From an uncultured Lachnospiraceae bacterium (GTDB taxonomy: Bacteria > Bacillota > Clostridia > Lachnospirales > Lachnospiraceae), in the NCBI GenBank assembly GCA_910583615.1, contig CAJTXP010000006.1, positions 68,421-132,420 on the forward strand: DNA of 64,000 nucleotides, written 5' to 3'. The notes below the pieces were generated by a model. That model ran no database searches, was not told the DNA's origin, and saw nothing but the letters and a program-made list of their open reading frames with translations. Of the stretch, positions 56,877 to 64,000 are shown one piece after another; positions within the stretch are counted from its first letter, which is position 1; each line of letters starts with the position of its first letter. Position numbers and translations under genes: made by a program.

Positions 56877-58232
56877 ATGGAATGGCTGAACTGGTTCCTT
56901 CCGGACCTTCCGATGCGTTTTCAGTGGTATATGATCGTTCCCGGTCTGCTGGCATATATCCTGCTTCCTCTGATCACCTTCTATTTTTTCTGCAGATACT
57001 GCCAGATTTCGTTCCGATGGCTGCCGGGAGTCTGTTATATGTTGTTTTACGCCTTTGTCTGTGTGTGGGAGGTTCGGTGCCGCCTGCCGGGAAGTTCGAG
57101 GCTTCTGGTGGAGATTCTGCTGCTCACGCTGTGCGGCTGTATTTTGCTGAAACGGAAACGGGTGGAAGCGCTGACCATGTCGGTGCTGATTCTGTCAGTG
57201 TTGACCGTAAGCAGCGGGATTGACAGCTGGATCGGATATCGGGTGATCCTGCCGTTTATTCTGGAGCATCAATCCTGGGTCCACCCCTCGGATACGATCC
57301 GGGAGAGCTTTCGCCTGCTGCTGATCTGCGGATTGTCCGTCTTTGTGCTGAATCATTTTAGTCAGAGCATCGCGAAAACCAGCCGTCAGACGCTGATGCA
57401 TCTGACGATCCCCGTCTTTTTCATATCACTGGTGGTAAGGATTATCCAGACTTCGGTCTATGGGGATGATGTTCAGGTGGATCTGGGAACGGGCGTGCCG
57501 CTGGCCGTACTGCACATCAATCATACGGAACTGCTGCTTTTACAGCTGTTTGCCTGCGGCTGTCTGCTGATGACATTGTCAGCATATCAGAAGATCCTGC
57601 ATATTCTGCAGGCAGAACAGAAGGTCCGGCTTCTGGAGCAGCAGAAGGCGGAGCAGGAGATCTATATCCAGGAGGCGATTCTTCGTGACCAAAAAACCCG
57701 TGCCTTCCGTCATGACATTAAAAATCACCTGACCGTGCTGGCGGAGCTTCTGAAAGAGGGCCGGACAGACCGGGCCTGCGAATATCTGTCCAGGCTGGAA
57801 CAGTCGGCAGCGGAACTGTCCTGCACGGTCCGGACCGGCAACGGGGCGGCGGACGCCCTTCTGGGAAGCAAATTTTCCGCGGCAGAACAAAAGGGGATCC
57901 GGATCCGGCAGGAGCTGGAGATCCCTGACCGGAGCCGGATGGAGGATATGGACTGGTGCATTCTTCTGTCCAATGCGCTGGATAATGCCATCAGAGCCTG
58001 TCAGGAGATTCCAGAAGAGGACCGGTTTATCCATCTGTCCAGCCGGAAGAAGGGGAATTTTTACCTGCTTACCGTGGAAAACAGCTGCAGAAAGGAACTG
58101 AAGGAAGTGCCGAAGGACGGGACCGGCCTGTCCAATATCAGAGCGGTTGCAGAAAAAAATCAAGGTACAGTGGAAAATACAGTTGCCGACGGTCTCTACC
58201 GGCTCCAACTGCTCATTGGAAATTTATCATAA
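56877..58232 (+). CDS. GHKL-type sensor histidine kinase
   Basis: 451 residues. About six transmembrane helices in the first 235 residues, then a coiled coil (VRLLEQQKAEQEIYIQEAIL) and a phospho-His site FRHDIKNHLTVL near 285, followed by a GHKL ATPase domain (LLSNALDNAIRACQEIPEED with the N box, and GTGLSNIRAVAEKNQGTV with the G box). It is the partner of the LytTR regulator and the arrangement resembles AgrC-AgrA-type systems. No AgrB/AgrD peptide gene is visible nearby. Confidence 0.9.
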   Translation: MEWLNWFLPDLPMRFQWYMIVPGLLAYILLPLITFYFFCRYCQISFRWLPGVCYMLFYAFVCVWEVRCRLPGSSRLLVEILLLTLCGCILLKRKRVEALTMSVLILSVLTVSSGIDSWIGYRVILPFILEHQSWVHPSDTIRESFRLLLICGLSVFVLNHFSQSIAKTSRQTLMHLTIPVFFISLVVRIIQTSVYGDDVQVDLGTGVPLAVLHINHTELLLLQLFACGCLLMTLSAYQKILHILQAEQKVRLLEQQKAEQEIYIQEAILRDQKTRAFRHDIKNHLTVLAELLKEGRTDRACEYLSRLEQSAAELSCTVRTGNGAADALLGSKFSAAEQKGIRIRQELEIPDRSRMEDMDWCILLSNALDNAIRACQEIPEEDRFIHLSSRKKGNFYLLTVENSCRKELKEVPKDGTGLSNIRAVAEKNQGTVENTVADGLYRLQLLIGNLS

Positions 58233-58308
58233 AAATTCAAAAGTTTTTTATCCTTTCCTGTCACCTTTTCGGGTCCTGATTTGTTTTATATACAGGGAGT
58301 GAATTACT

Positions 58309-58809
58309 ATGAAACCTTACGATCAAGGCGGCAAAGATGCGGAGGATATTTTTTTCCGATACGGAGACATGCTTTACCGGATCGCCGTCGTCATGCTGGG
58401 CAGCAGCTATGATGCGGAGGATGTGGTGCAGGATACATTGATCCGATATATGGAACACCGAAAAGCCTTTCAGGATAAATCCCATGAAAAAGCCTGGCTG
58501 GTCCGGGTAACGGTAAATCTGTGCAAAAACCGTCTTCTGTTTGCCGGAAGGCATCCGCAGGTGGAATTATCAGAGCTGGCCGGATACAGTGAGGAAAAGG
58601 CGGACGGCCATCTGATGGAATGTCTCATGAAGCTGTCCTTTACTTACCGGGCGGTGCTGCTTCTTTATTATGTGATGGGATACAGTCTTCGGGAAACGGC
58701 GCAGCTTCTGCGGACGACAGAGGCGGCGGCAAAGAAGAGGCTGGAGCGGGGGCGGAAAAAGTTCCGGGAAATCATGGAGCAGGAAGGGGTGACGAAGCAT
58801 GATGGATAA
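58309..58809 (+). CDS. ECF-like RNA polymerase sigma factor
   Basis: 166 residues. Sigma region 2 FFRYGDMLYRIAVVMLGSSY and DAEDVVQDTLIRYM; region 4 helix-turn-helix VLLLYYVMGYSLRETAQLLR then TTEAAAKKRLERGRKKF. Followed by a coupled small membrane protein (overlap of about 11 nt), the usual sigma/anti-sigma arrangement. It lies between a two-component system and two permeases, so it may control an efflux or envelope operon. Confidence 0.88.
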   Translation: MKPYDQGGKDAEDIFFRYGDMLYRIAVVMLGSSYDAEDVVQDTLIRYMEHRKAFQDKSHEKAWLVRVTVNLCKNRLLFAGRHPQVELSELAGYSEEKADGHLMECLMKLSFTYRAVLLLYYVMGYSLRETAQLLRTTEAAAKKRLERGRKKFREIMEQEGVTKHDG

Positions 58810-59368
58810 ACGGCTGAAAGAAGCAGTGGAACAGATCACATTGACGGAGGAGAGCAGGAGAAGGATACTGAACCTGGAGAAAAAAAAGAAGAAACGGCAT
58901 CAGATCAGGATAATCAAAAGGAATCTGCTGGCTGTATGCATGGTGTTTTTGACAGTGTTAACGCTTTCCTTTTTTCCAAAAGGAGACGGTCAGGCGCCGG
59001 AATGGAAGATCACGGCTTATGCAAGAGAAGCGGACGAAGCCCAGTGGCTTTCTCTGGAACCCGGAGCCAGGGTGCTTCTGGAACTGATTCCGAAAAAAGA
59101 ACGATATATCATGGAGCTGGATCTGCCGGATCATTATTACTATGAAAAACAGATCATTACGCTTGGACTGGACAGCATTTTCTTCGAGGGAAAGACAATT
59201 GTCTGGCTTCCCTGGAAAGAGGAAACCGGATTACCGGATGTGATGTCCGCTTCCATGTATATCAAGATCCTGGATGAAGACCGCAATGAGGTGGACCGTG
59301 TTATTCTGGAAATGACCCGGGAGTATGACAACTGTTATGTGCAGATCAAAAAAGAGGAGGAACCATAA
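58799..59368 (+). CDS. Membrane-anchored partner of the sigma factor (anti-sigma-like)
   Basis: 189 residues. A basic N-terminal cytoplasmic segment (LTEESRRRILNLEKKKKKRH) is followed by one transmembrane helix (about residues 38-58, RNLLAVCMVFLTVLTLSFF) and an extracytoplasmic beta-rich domain. The order and overlap with the sigma gene fit an anti-sigma factor, but it lacks a recognisable ZAS zinc motif. It starts at ATG 58799 or 58802. Its stop is 1 nt before the likely start of the permease gene. Confidence 0.7.
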   Translation: MMDKRLKEAVEQITLTEESRRRILNLEKKKKKRHQIRIIKRNLLAVCMVFLTVLTLSFFPKGDGQAPEWKITAYAREADEAQWLSLEPGARVLLELIPKKERYIMELDLPDHYYYEKQIITLGLDSIFFEGKTIVWLPWKEETGLPDVMSASMYIKILDEDRNEVDRVILEMTREYDNCYVQIKKEEEP

Positions 59369-59369
59369 T

Positions 59370-60587
59370 ATATATCTTCTTCCTGTGGCAGTGCGGAATC
59401 TGAGACGCAGCGGATATAAAAGCGTTCTGTGCATGCTGATCTGTGCTTTTGCCACGCTGCTTCTCGGCCTTTATATGAGAAATATCGAGGATCTTGGGCA
59501 GACGCTTAAAAAGCTGCCGGAAGCCATGGAAGTGTCTGCAAAGATCAGCAATCTGGACGGCAGCATGGATCAGGGTCTGAAGATCGAAGCGGAGCTGGTG
59601 TCAAATCTTCTGTCATCCGATCATGTGGCGGAGCCGGCGGTGACCGTACAGCTTCTGGCAGGATTCGGATTTTTCTCTCCGGAAGAATGGCAGACGCATT
59701 TAACCATACAGACCAAAGGGGTGAACAGTCTGGACGGAGTGGGGCTTAAGCCGGAACACATTACGCTTCCAGAAGGAATCTCTCCGGATTTTCTTGCAGA
59801 TGACGAACAGAAATGTCTGATAGACCGTTCTTTGATGGAGGCAAACGGTTATAAGACGGGAGATACGATTCCCATAACGATTTATTATTATCGTTACGGA
59901 GATTATCATCAGATTTTCTGCGAGCCGCTGGAACAGTGTGAGTATGAGATTGCCGGAACGGTGGATGCGCCGGGAGGAACCGGAGGCGTCTATCCGGAGC
60001 TGCTTCTGCCCATAAAAGCAGTGGAGAACAGTTATCGGCGGGCGGGGATTCCCTTTCTGGCGGACTCTTTTTCCTTTCTGGTAAAAAATCCGCTGGAATT
60101 AAATGCGTTTAAGGAAGAGATGCACCGTTTTGGCCTGCTCCCGGTATCTGCAGGGTCGGAGCTCCACTATGAAGGGAATGCGCTGGTGGTGGAAGACGAG
60201 ACGTTTATCAGGGCAGCGGAACGGATTGAGGAGAATCTGACGCTGCTAAAGGGATTTTTTCCGCTGATCGCCGCCATCACGGCGGGTGTCGGGTATCTGA
60301 CCGCACATCTTTTCGTGAGGAACCGGAGGCAGGAGTATGCGACTCTGCGTTCCGTGGGTCTGGGGAAAGTCTGGGGGTATCTTGTGTTTTTTCTGGAATA
60401 TTTTCTGCTGGCAGCAGGCGGATGCGGCGTCGGAATCCTGTGTATGCAGGCAGGAATGCAGGGCGGATGGCGCCAGTCTCTGACTGCGGCGGCGGTCTTT
60501 CTGGGATGCTGTCTTCCCGGGACTGCGGCGGCGCTGATTTCCATGGGACAGGGAAGCGTGATGCAGATTCTTACACAGAAGGATTGA
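59370..60587 (+). CDS. FtsX/MacB-type ABC permease, likely AUA start
   Basis: 405 residues from codon ATA 59370, preceded by GAGGAGG with a 9-nt gap; no ATG, GTG or TTG lies nearer (GTG 59385 is 24 nt away). The start YLLPVAVRNLRRSGYKSVL is the typical amino end of FtsX permeases, which begin M-x-Y-L-L-P...NLRR, so ATA replaces the usual ATG. Four transmembrane segments: about 15-40 and 290-310, 340-370, 375-400. An extracytoplasmic domain lies between the first two. A longer frame from 59325 would overlap the upstream gene and is less likely. Confidence 0.8.
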   Translation: MYLLPVAVRNLRRSGYKSVLCMLICAFATLLLGLYMRNIEDLGQTLKKLPEAMEVSAKISNLDGSMDQGLKIEAELVSNLLSSDHVAEPAVTVQLLAGFGFFSPEEWQTHLTIQTKGVNSLDGVGLKPEHITLPEGISPDFLADDEQKCLIDRSLMEANGYKTGDTIPITIYYYRYGDYHQIFCEPLEQCEYEIAGTVDAPGGTGGVYPELLLPIKAVENSYRRAGIPFLADSFSFLVKNPLELNAFKEEMHRFGLLPVSAGSELHYEGNALVVEDETFIRAAERIEENLTLLKGFFPLIAAITAGVGYLTAHLFVRNRRQEYATLRSVGLGKVWGYLVFFLEYFLLAAGGCGVGILCMQAGMQGGWRQSLTAAAVFLGCCLPGTAAALISMGQGSVMQILTQKD

Positions 60588-60596
60588 GGTGAGCGT

Positions 60597-62441
60597 ATGG
60601 TAATGATTCGATACAGCCTGAAGCAGCTTTGGCGGATGAAGCGCACCTGTATTCTTTTTGTACTGTTTCTGACCTTCGCAGTGCTGCTTTTAACTTTGGG
60701 AAGCAGTATGTACGGACTGGTTTCGGAAAATATGGAACGGATGGAAGCGCTTTTTGTAACCATTGGTACAGCAGAACAGGTTCCGGTGTCCGTTGCAAGA
60801 GAGAAGGTCTGGGATGCGGAGATTGAGGGATACCGGTTCCGGACAGTAAGAAATTATGGGGATCTGGTTTCTCTGTCTGACATTACGCTTCCGCAGGCGG
60901 ACTATCTGTCGGGACCGGAGCGAAGACCCTACTATGTATCCTATGATCCGTCTTACCGTCTTGCAAATGAGCAGACCGGATTTGGCTCCAACGTGATTCT
61001 GGAGGCGGAGCCGTATGAAGACGGGATCCCGGCGGGGCCGCTCAGAATGCGCCAGAAGAAAGTATTATACAGCTATTATCCGATTGGCAACCAGCTGGAA
61101 TTCTACTTCTGCGATCATCAGAATCCGGAACCTGAACGGCTGGAAGCGGGGAAAACCTATGTTATGTACCTGGCAGACTGTCCGCCCCATGGATGGCGGA
61201 TGGGAGCGGACGGGCCGTATGAATGGATCCCGGCGGGAGTGCTGGGCACGGACCAGACCGATTCTGCAGGAAATCCGCTGCATACTGACCTTCCGGAACT
61301 GTATTACGAGGAGGTGACCGAAGGATTTTATGAGACAGAGCGGGGAAAGAGATGGCTGGAGCTTGCCAGGGCGCTGGACTGGGTTTATCACTCTGTCCCG
61401 GTGACGCCGGTCAGCGATCTGAACCTGATTCTGCCTTTTTACAGAGGAGATGCATGGCTGATCGAAGGAAAAGCTTTTGAAGAAGCAGACTATGAGGAAG
61501 AACGGAAAGTCTGCCTGATCTCCCGGTATTTTGCCCAGAATAACGGGCTTAAAGTGGGCGACGACCTGAAGCTTTCCCTGGTACTTGCCAGCTATCGGGG
61601 CACCACGTCTTCAGATGTTTCCCATTTGTACGGGGCAGATTACAGCTTTTTGAATGCTGAGGGAAAAGCCTATGAACCGTTTGAGGAAGACGACTATGAG
61701 GTGATCGGTATCTATGACTGGTCCCCGGGAAGTTCCAGAGAAAGCGACTATGCCCTGGGCCGCAACGAGGTGCTGATCCCGGCGGGGGCGATTACGGGAG
61801 ACCCCGAAGACAATATTGCGGCGTATGGTCCCATGAGAGCGGCCAATACCTCTTTTTGCATTCCAAACGGGAGCATGAAAGACTATCAGGAACTGTGGGA
61901 AGAGCATGGGGTGGACGGAGTGGAACTTCGATTCTACGATCGTGGCTATACGGAACTCCAGGAGAGCCTGACCGGACTTCGCCGGATTTCCATTACCCTT
62001 CTCGCTGCTGGAATCGTGACCGTGCTGCTGGTACTGGTCTTTTTCTGTCATCTGTTCATTACGAGACAGTGCAGGCGGACAGCTATTGAGCGTTCCATGG
62101 GAATGGGGGCGAAGTCGTGTATCATATCCCTGTTGACAGGTCTTCTGCTGCTCTGCGCGGCAGGATGCATTCTGGGAAGCATGGCAGGTTACAGGCTGAC
62201 TGAAGAGACGGTGGGCAGGATGGAGACCGGAGGGCATTACAGTACACGGTACAGTAAGGGAGCCATTGCGGTGGAAGGAAATGAGCCGGAGGAGATTGCG
62301 GTGGATGCTCCTGTAAATGGTGCGGTTGCGGCAGTCTCCGGAATCGGCGTTCTGACAGGGGCGGTACTTTTGTCGTTCTTTATGATATACGGAAATCTGA
62401 AGAAGGAACCGCTGGCGCTGCTGGGAGGAAAGGAAGAGTAG
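60597..62441 (+). CDS. FtsX-type ABC permease, large
   Basis: 614 residues. N-terminal transmembrane helix (TCILFVLFLTFAVLLLTLGS, about 18-40), a large extracytoplasmic domain (about 45-480), then three helices (ISITLLAAGIVTVLLVLVFF and others) near the C-terminus. ATTGAGGTGAG precedes the ATG at 60597, 9 nt after the previous permease. The two permeases would need an ABC ATPase, which is not present in this window; it may lie elsewhere. Confidence 0.85.
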   Translation: MVMIRYSLKQLWRMKRTCILFVLFLTFAVLLLTLGSSMYGLVSENMERMEALFVTIGTAEQVPVSVAREKVWDAEIEGYRFRTVRNYGDLVSLSDITLPQADYLSGPERRPYYVSYDPSYRLANEQTGFGSNVILEAEPYEDGIPAGPLRMRQKKVLYSYYPIGNQLEFYFCDHQNPEPERLEAGKTYVMYLADCPPHGWRMGADGPYEWIPAGVLGTDQTDSAGNPLHTDLPELYYEEVTEGFYETERGKRWLELARALDWVYHSVPVTPVSDLNLILPFYRGDAWLIEGKAFEEADYEEERKVCLISRYFAQNNGLKVGDDLKLSLVLASYRGTTSSDVSHLYGADYSFLNAEGKAYEPFEEDDYEVIGIYDWSPGSSRESDYALGRNEVLIPAGAITGDPEDNIAAYGPMRAANTSFCIPNGSMKDYQELWEEHGVDGVELRFYDRGYTELQESLTGLRRISITLLAAGIVTVLLVLVFFCHLFITRQCRRTAIERSMGMGAKSCIISLLTGLLLLCAAGCILGSMAGYRLTEETVGRMETGGHYSTRYSKGAIAVEGNEPEEIAVDAPVNGAVAAVSGIGVLTGAVLLSFFMIYGNLKKEPLALLGGKEE

Positions 62442-62556
62442 ACCTGCAACAGAAAAAGAACATTTCACATCAATCCCATACTCTGACAGATGAAAATGAC
62501 GATATAGAAAGAGAAATGACAGTTCTATATAAAATTCAGACAGGAGGAAACAGAGT

Positions 62557-62868
62557 ATGGGAGTAAATGCAGTTGGTTTTGGCGCTCCGGCTGTGGATAT
62601 GGCCGGTCCTTCCGGAGGCGGGAGCAATCCCCGTCTGAAGGCGCTGGAGCAGAAGCTTCAGCAGCTGACTCAGGAGAAGAAAAAGGCTGAGGAGAGCAGG
62701 GACGAGGATAAGGTAAGGAAGCTGGAACAGCAGATCCAGAATGTGAAACGTCAGATCGAACAGCTGAAGAAAAAGGAAGAGAAGGACAAAGAGGCAGAGG
62801 AGCCTGGCGCACCGGCCGCAGGTCCGTCTGATCCATCCGCCGGGGCATACGTGGATGTGACCGTGTAA
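62557..62868 (+). CDS. FlxA-like coiled-coil protein
   Basis: 103 residues. Gly/Pro-rich ends surround a helical centre, PRLKALEQKLQQLTQEKKKA followed by EQQIQNVKRQIEQLKKKEEK, a clear coiled coil of about 50 residues. FlxA-like proteins of Firmicutes have this layout; the role is unknown. AGGAGG precedes the ATG. It lies between the permeases and the Cys-rich minus-strand gene. Confidence 0.75.
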   Translation: MGVNAVGFGAPAVDMAGPSGGGSNPRLKALEQKLQQLTQEKKKAEESRDEDKVRKLEQQIQNVKRQIEQLKKKEEKDKEAEEPGAPAAGPSDPSAGAYVDVTV

Positions 62869-62929
62869 GACATTCGGAAGCCATGCCGCCCGGGCGGGCG
62901 GTATGGTTTTCGTTATGAGAAGCGAAGTC

Positions 62930-63286
62930 TTAGAGAATTTCGGTCTTCTTTTTCAGAATAGCTTCGGAAGCAGCGCAGGCCGGGCAGTCACAGTATTTTG
63001 CGCCTGCGGCTTTTAACTCCCGTCCATGGGCGGCGGCCTTTTTGGCGGTTTCCGCACCGAATACCTTTGCTCCGGCTTCTGAGTCGGCAAAGGCGATCAG
63101 GCCGTCGACAGGCATGATATCCATCTCAAGTTCTTCGATCAGGCTGCGGGACGCATCCGCTTCCTTATCGGTGCCGACTGCATCCAGCCAGTTCTGTGCG
63201 GCAGCTTTTGCTTCTGCGCAGCAGGAAGGAGCATTTAACAGTTCGTTTACTTTTTCGGTTACAAAATCTCTTACATTCTGATTCAT
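62930..63286 (-). CDS. Small Cys-rich protein (often annotated as molecular chaperone Hsp90)
   Basis: 118 residues. Cys-Cys in NAPSCCAEAKAAAQNWLDAV near residue 22 and CDCPACAA near 97-104 could bind a metal; the rest is alanine-rich helix (AGAKVFGAETAKKAAAHGRE). In Lachnospiraceae genomes proteins like this carry the name molecular chaperone Hsp90, but nothing in the sequence supports an Hsp90 fold. It is on the minus strand in tandem with the MarR gene, 26 nt downstream of its stop, and so is probably coregulated. Confidence 0.7.
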   Translation of the reverse strand: MNQNVRDFVTEKVNELLNAPSCCAEAKAAAQNWLDAVGTDKEADASRSLIEELEMDIMPVDGLIAFADSEAGAKVFGAETAKKAAAHGRELKAAGAKYCDCPACAASEAILKKKTEIL

Positions 63287-63312
63287 CGTTTACCTCCGGT
63301 TTGCATTCTGCT

Positions 63313-63810
63313 TCAGCCTTCAAAATGCGTGGTTTTGTATGCTTTTTGGGCTTTGGCTGTCTTCGTGTTCTGGAATATCTGATCATGCTGCTTCAGATTC
63401 TCATGGATTCTTTCAAGCATGGACTCGCACAGCCGGATCTCTTCTTCTGAAAATCCCTGATAAAAGATATCATTCATCTGTGAAGATACAGCCGTGTAAT
63501 CCGGCTTTAGTTTCTTCGCCTTTTCCGTCAGCGTCAGCAGCGTCTTCCGGCGGTCGTCCGGATCCGGAAGACGCCGGACCAGTCCGGCCGCTTCCATACG
63601 GTCGATCATGCTGGTGAGCGTGGTAGCGGCAAGTCCGGTTCGATCGGCAATTTCCCGAAGAGCGATATGCTCTTCCTGCCACAGCACATAGAGAATCCGT
63701 CCCTGCGCCCCGTTGAACGCGTCGATCTTCCGTTCGGAAAGAATCCGCTCGAAAATCCGATTGCTGACCTGACGGATCTGTGAGATCGTATGGCCTGCTT
63801 TTAGGTTCAT
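63313..63810 (-). CDS. MarR-family transcriptional regulator
   Basis: 165 residues. The winged helix-turn-helix is clear in HIALREIADRTGLAATTLTS (recognition helix) and MIDRMEAAGLVRRLPDPDDR (wing, DxR pattern). The start is put at 63810 because GGAGG lies 8 nt upstream; 63816 would be too close. It probably represses itself and the Cys-rich gene behind it. The effector is unknown. Confidence 0.9.
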   Translation of the reverse strand: MNLKAGHTISQIRQVSNRIFERILSERKIDAFNGAQGRILYVLWQEEHIALREIADRTGLAATTLTSMIDRMEAAGLVRRLPDPDDRRKTLLTLTEKAKKLKPDYTAVSSQMNDIFYQGFSEEEIRLCESMLERIHENLKQHDQIFQNTKTAKAQKAYKTTHFEG

Positions 63811-63831
63811 GATCATTTCCTCCTGTATCAG

Positions 63832-63860
63832 ATTATACTATATAGGAGTATTTTTGTAAA
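63832..63860 (-). promoter_or_regulatory. marR promoter with palindromic operator in the spacer
   Basis: On the minus strand: TTTACA (63860-63855), 17-nt spacer, TATAAT (63837-63832). ATACT-7 nt-AGTAT (63835-63851), a 17-bp palindrome, lies over the spacer and the -10, a fitting MarR operator for autoregulation. Confidence 0.7.
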
Positions 63861-63899
63861 GAAGAAAGAGCATCCCACAGGGTTCAGGAATATAGTAAA

Positions 63900-64000
63900 G
63901 TTTATTTTTCACGGGTGGCGGGGTGGTCTGCGCCCTGGGCTTCTTTGATCTGCGCTCGTATGGAGTGTATCGGACACCGAAGCCGTTTTGTCCGTCTCAT
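63900..64000. mobile_element. MITE-like element, copy C (cut by window edge)
   Basis: Begins GTTTATTTTTCACGGG and carries the family core (GTCTGCGCCCTGGGCTTCTT, then CGGACACCGAAGCCGTTTTG). It matches the left arm of copy A over about 95 bp with scattered differences. The right arm lies beyond the window. The region just before holds only the marR promoter. Confidence 0.75.

Noticed and set aside
62930..63286. Hsp90 chaperone
   Set aside because: The name is an inherited annotation; 118 residues with no GHKL or Hsp90 motif.

Overview
The window looks like a chromosomal segment of a Lachnospiraceae-type Clostridia (Blautia/Dorea/Mediterraneibacter-like). The grounds are Firmicutes markers (HprK, ROK glucokinase, long-form HPF, typA, a lysine riboswitch before dapA), several small protein types typical of that family, strong AGGAGG-type ribosome binding sites, and GC near 50% broken by AT-rich islands. 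I saw no tRNA, rRNA, CRISPR array, phage or intact transposase gene.

Layout. 1-3000: the end of a methyltransferase-like gene, a long palindromic MITE-like element, an AlaX-type tRNA editing protein, and a two-gene module ending in a HipA-like kinase. 3027-6103: a compact autoinducer-2 catabolic block (lsrK and a cupin on the minus strand, lsrF divergent). 6104-10950: an AT-rich array of small orphan genes resembling polymorphic-toxin immunity genes, interleaved with short GC-richer coding scraps, one resembling a contractile-injection spike protein; two related terminator hairpins bracket it. 11031-18813: housekeeping genes pyrG, ftsH, uvrC, hprK and a ROK glucokinase. 18840-30684: a tiny protein, a radical-SAM pair, an AAA/DUF4143 ATPase behind a 33-bp tandem repeat, a heterodimeric ABC exporter, two tandem AAA/PD-(D/E)XK paralogues and a DUF4253 protein. 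30681-31690: a graveyard of PTS-IIA, LysR and LysE fragments.

31832-45802: typA, ssb-like, CobO-like, lysine riboswitch with dapA-dapB, a lipoprotein, a eukaryotic-type hisA, hpf, secA, a second MITE-like element, prfB with a programmed frameshift at an unusual UAA, then ACT regulator, hom and thrH. The riboswitch-dapAB block and hom-thrH feed the aspartate family (lysine, threonine). 45843-47845: a third AAA/PD-(D/E)XK gene and an XRE regulator remnant. 47915-55789: tex, then tsaE-tsaB-rimI, rnz, tsaD and ispD; the Tsa proteins together make the t6A tRNA modification.

56002-64000: a LytTR response regulator and GHKL kinase, an ECF-like sigma factor with a membrane partner, two FtsX-type permeases, a FlxA-like coiled-coil protein, a Cys-rich protein annotated elsewhere as Hsp90-like, and a MarR regulator whose promoter contains a palindrome. 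Another copy of the MITE-like element runs off the right edge.

The most notable signals are a MITE-like family with 8-bp target duplications, the UAA-type prfB frameshift site, the immunity-gene array, a 57-bp hairpin insert that duplicates a -10 box, and a permease gene that seems to start with AUA. All family calls are from reading the sequence; no database search was run.
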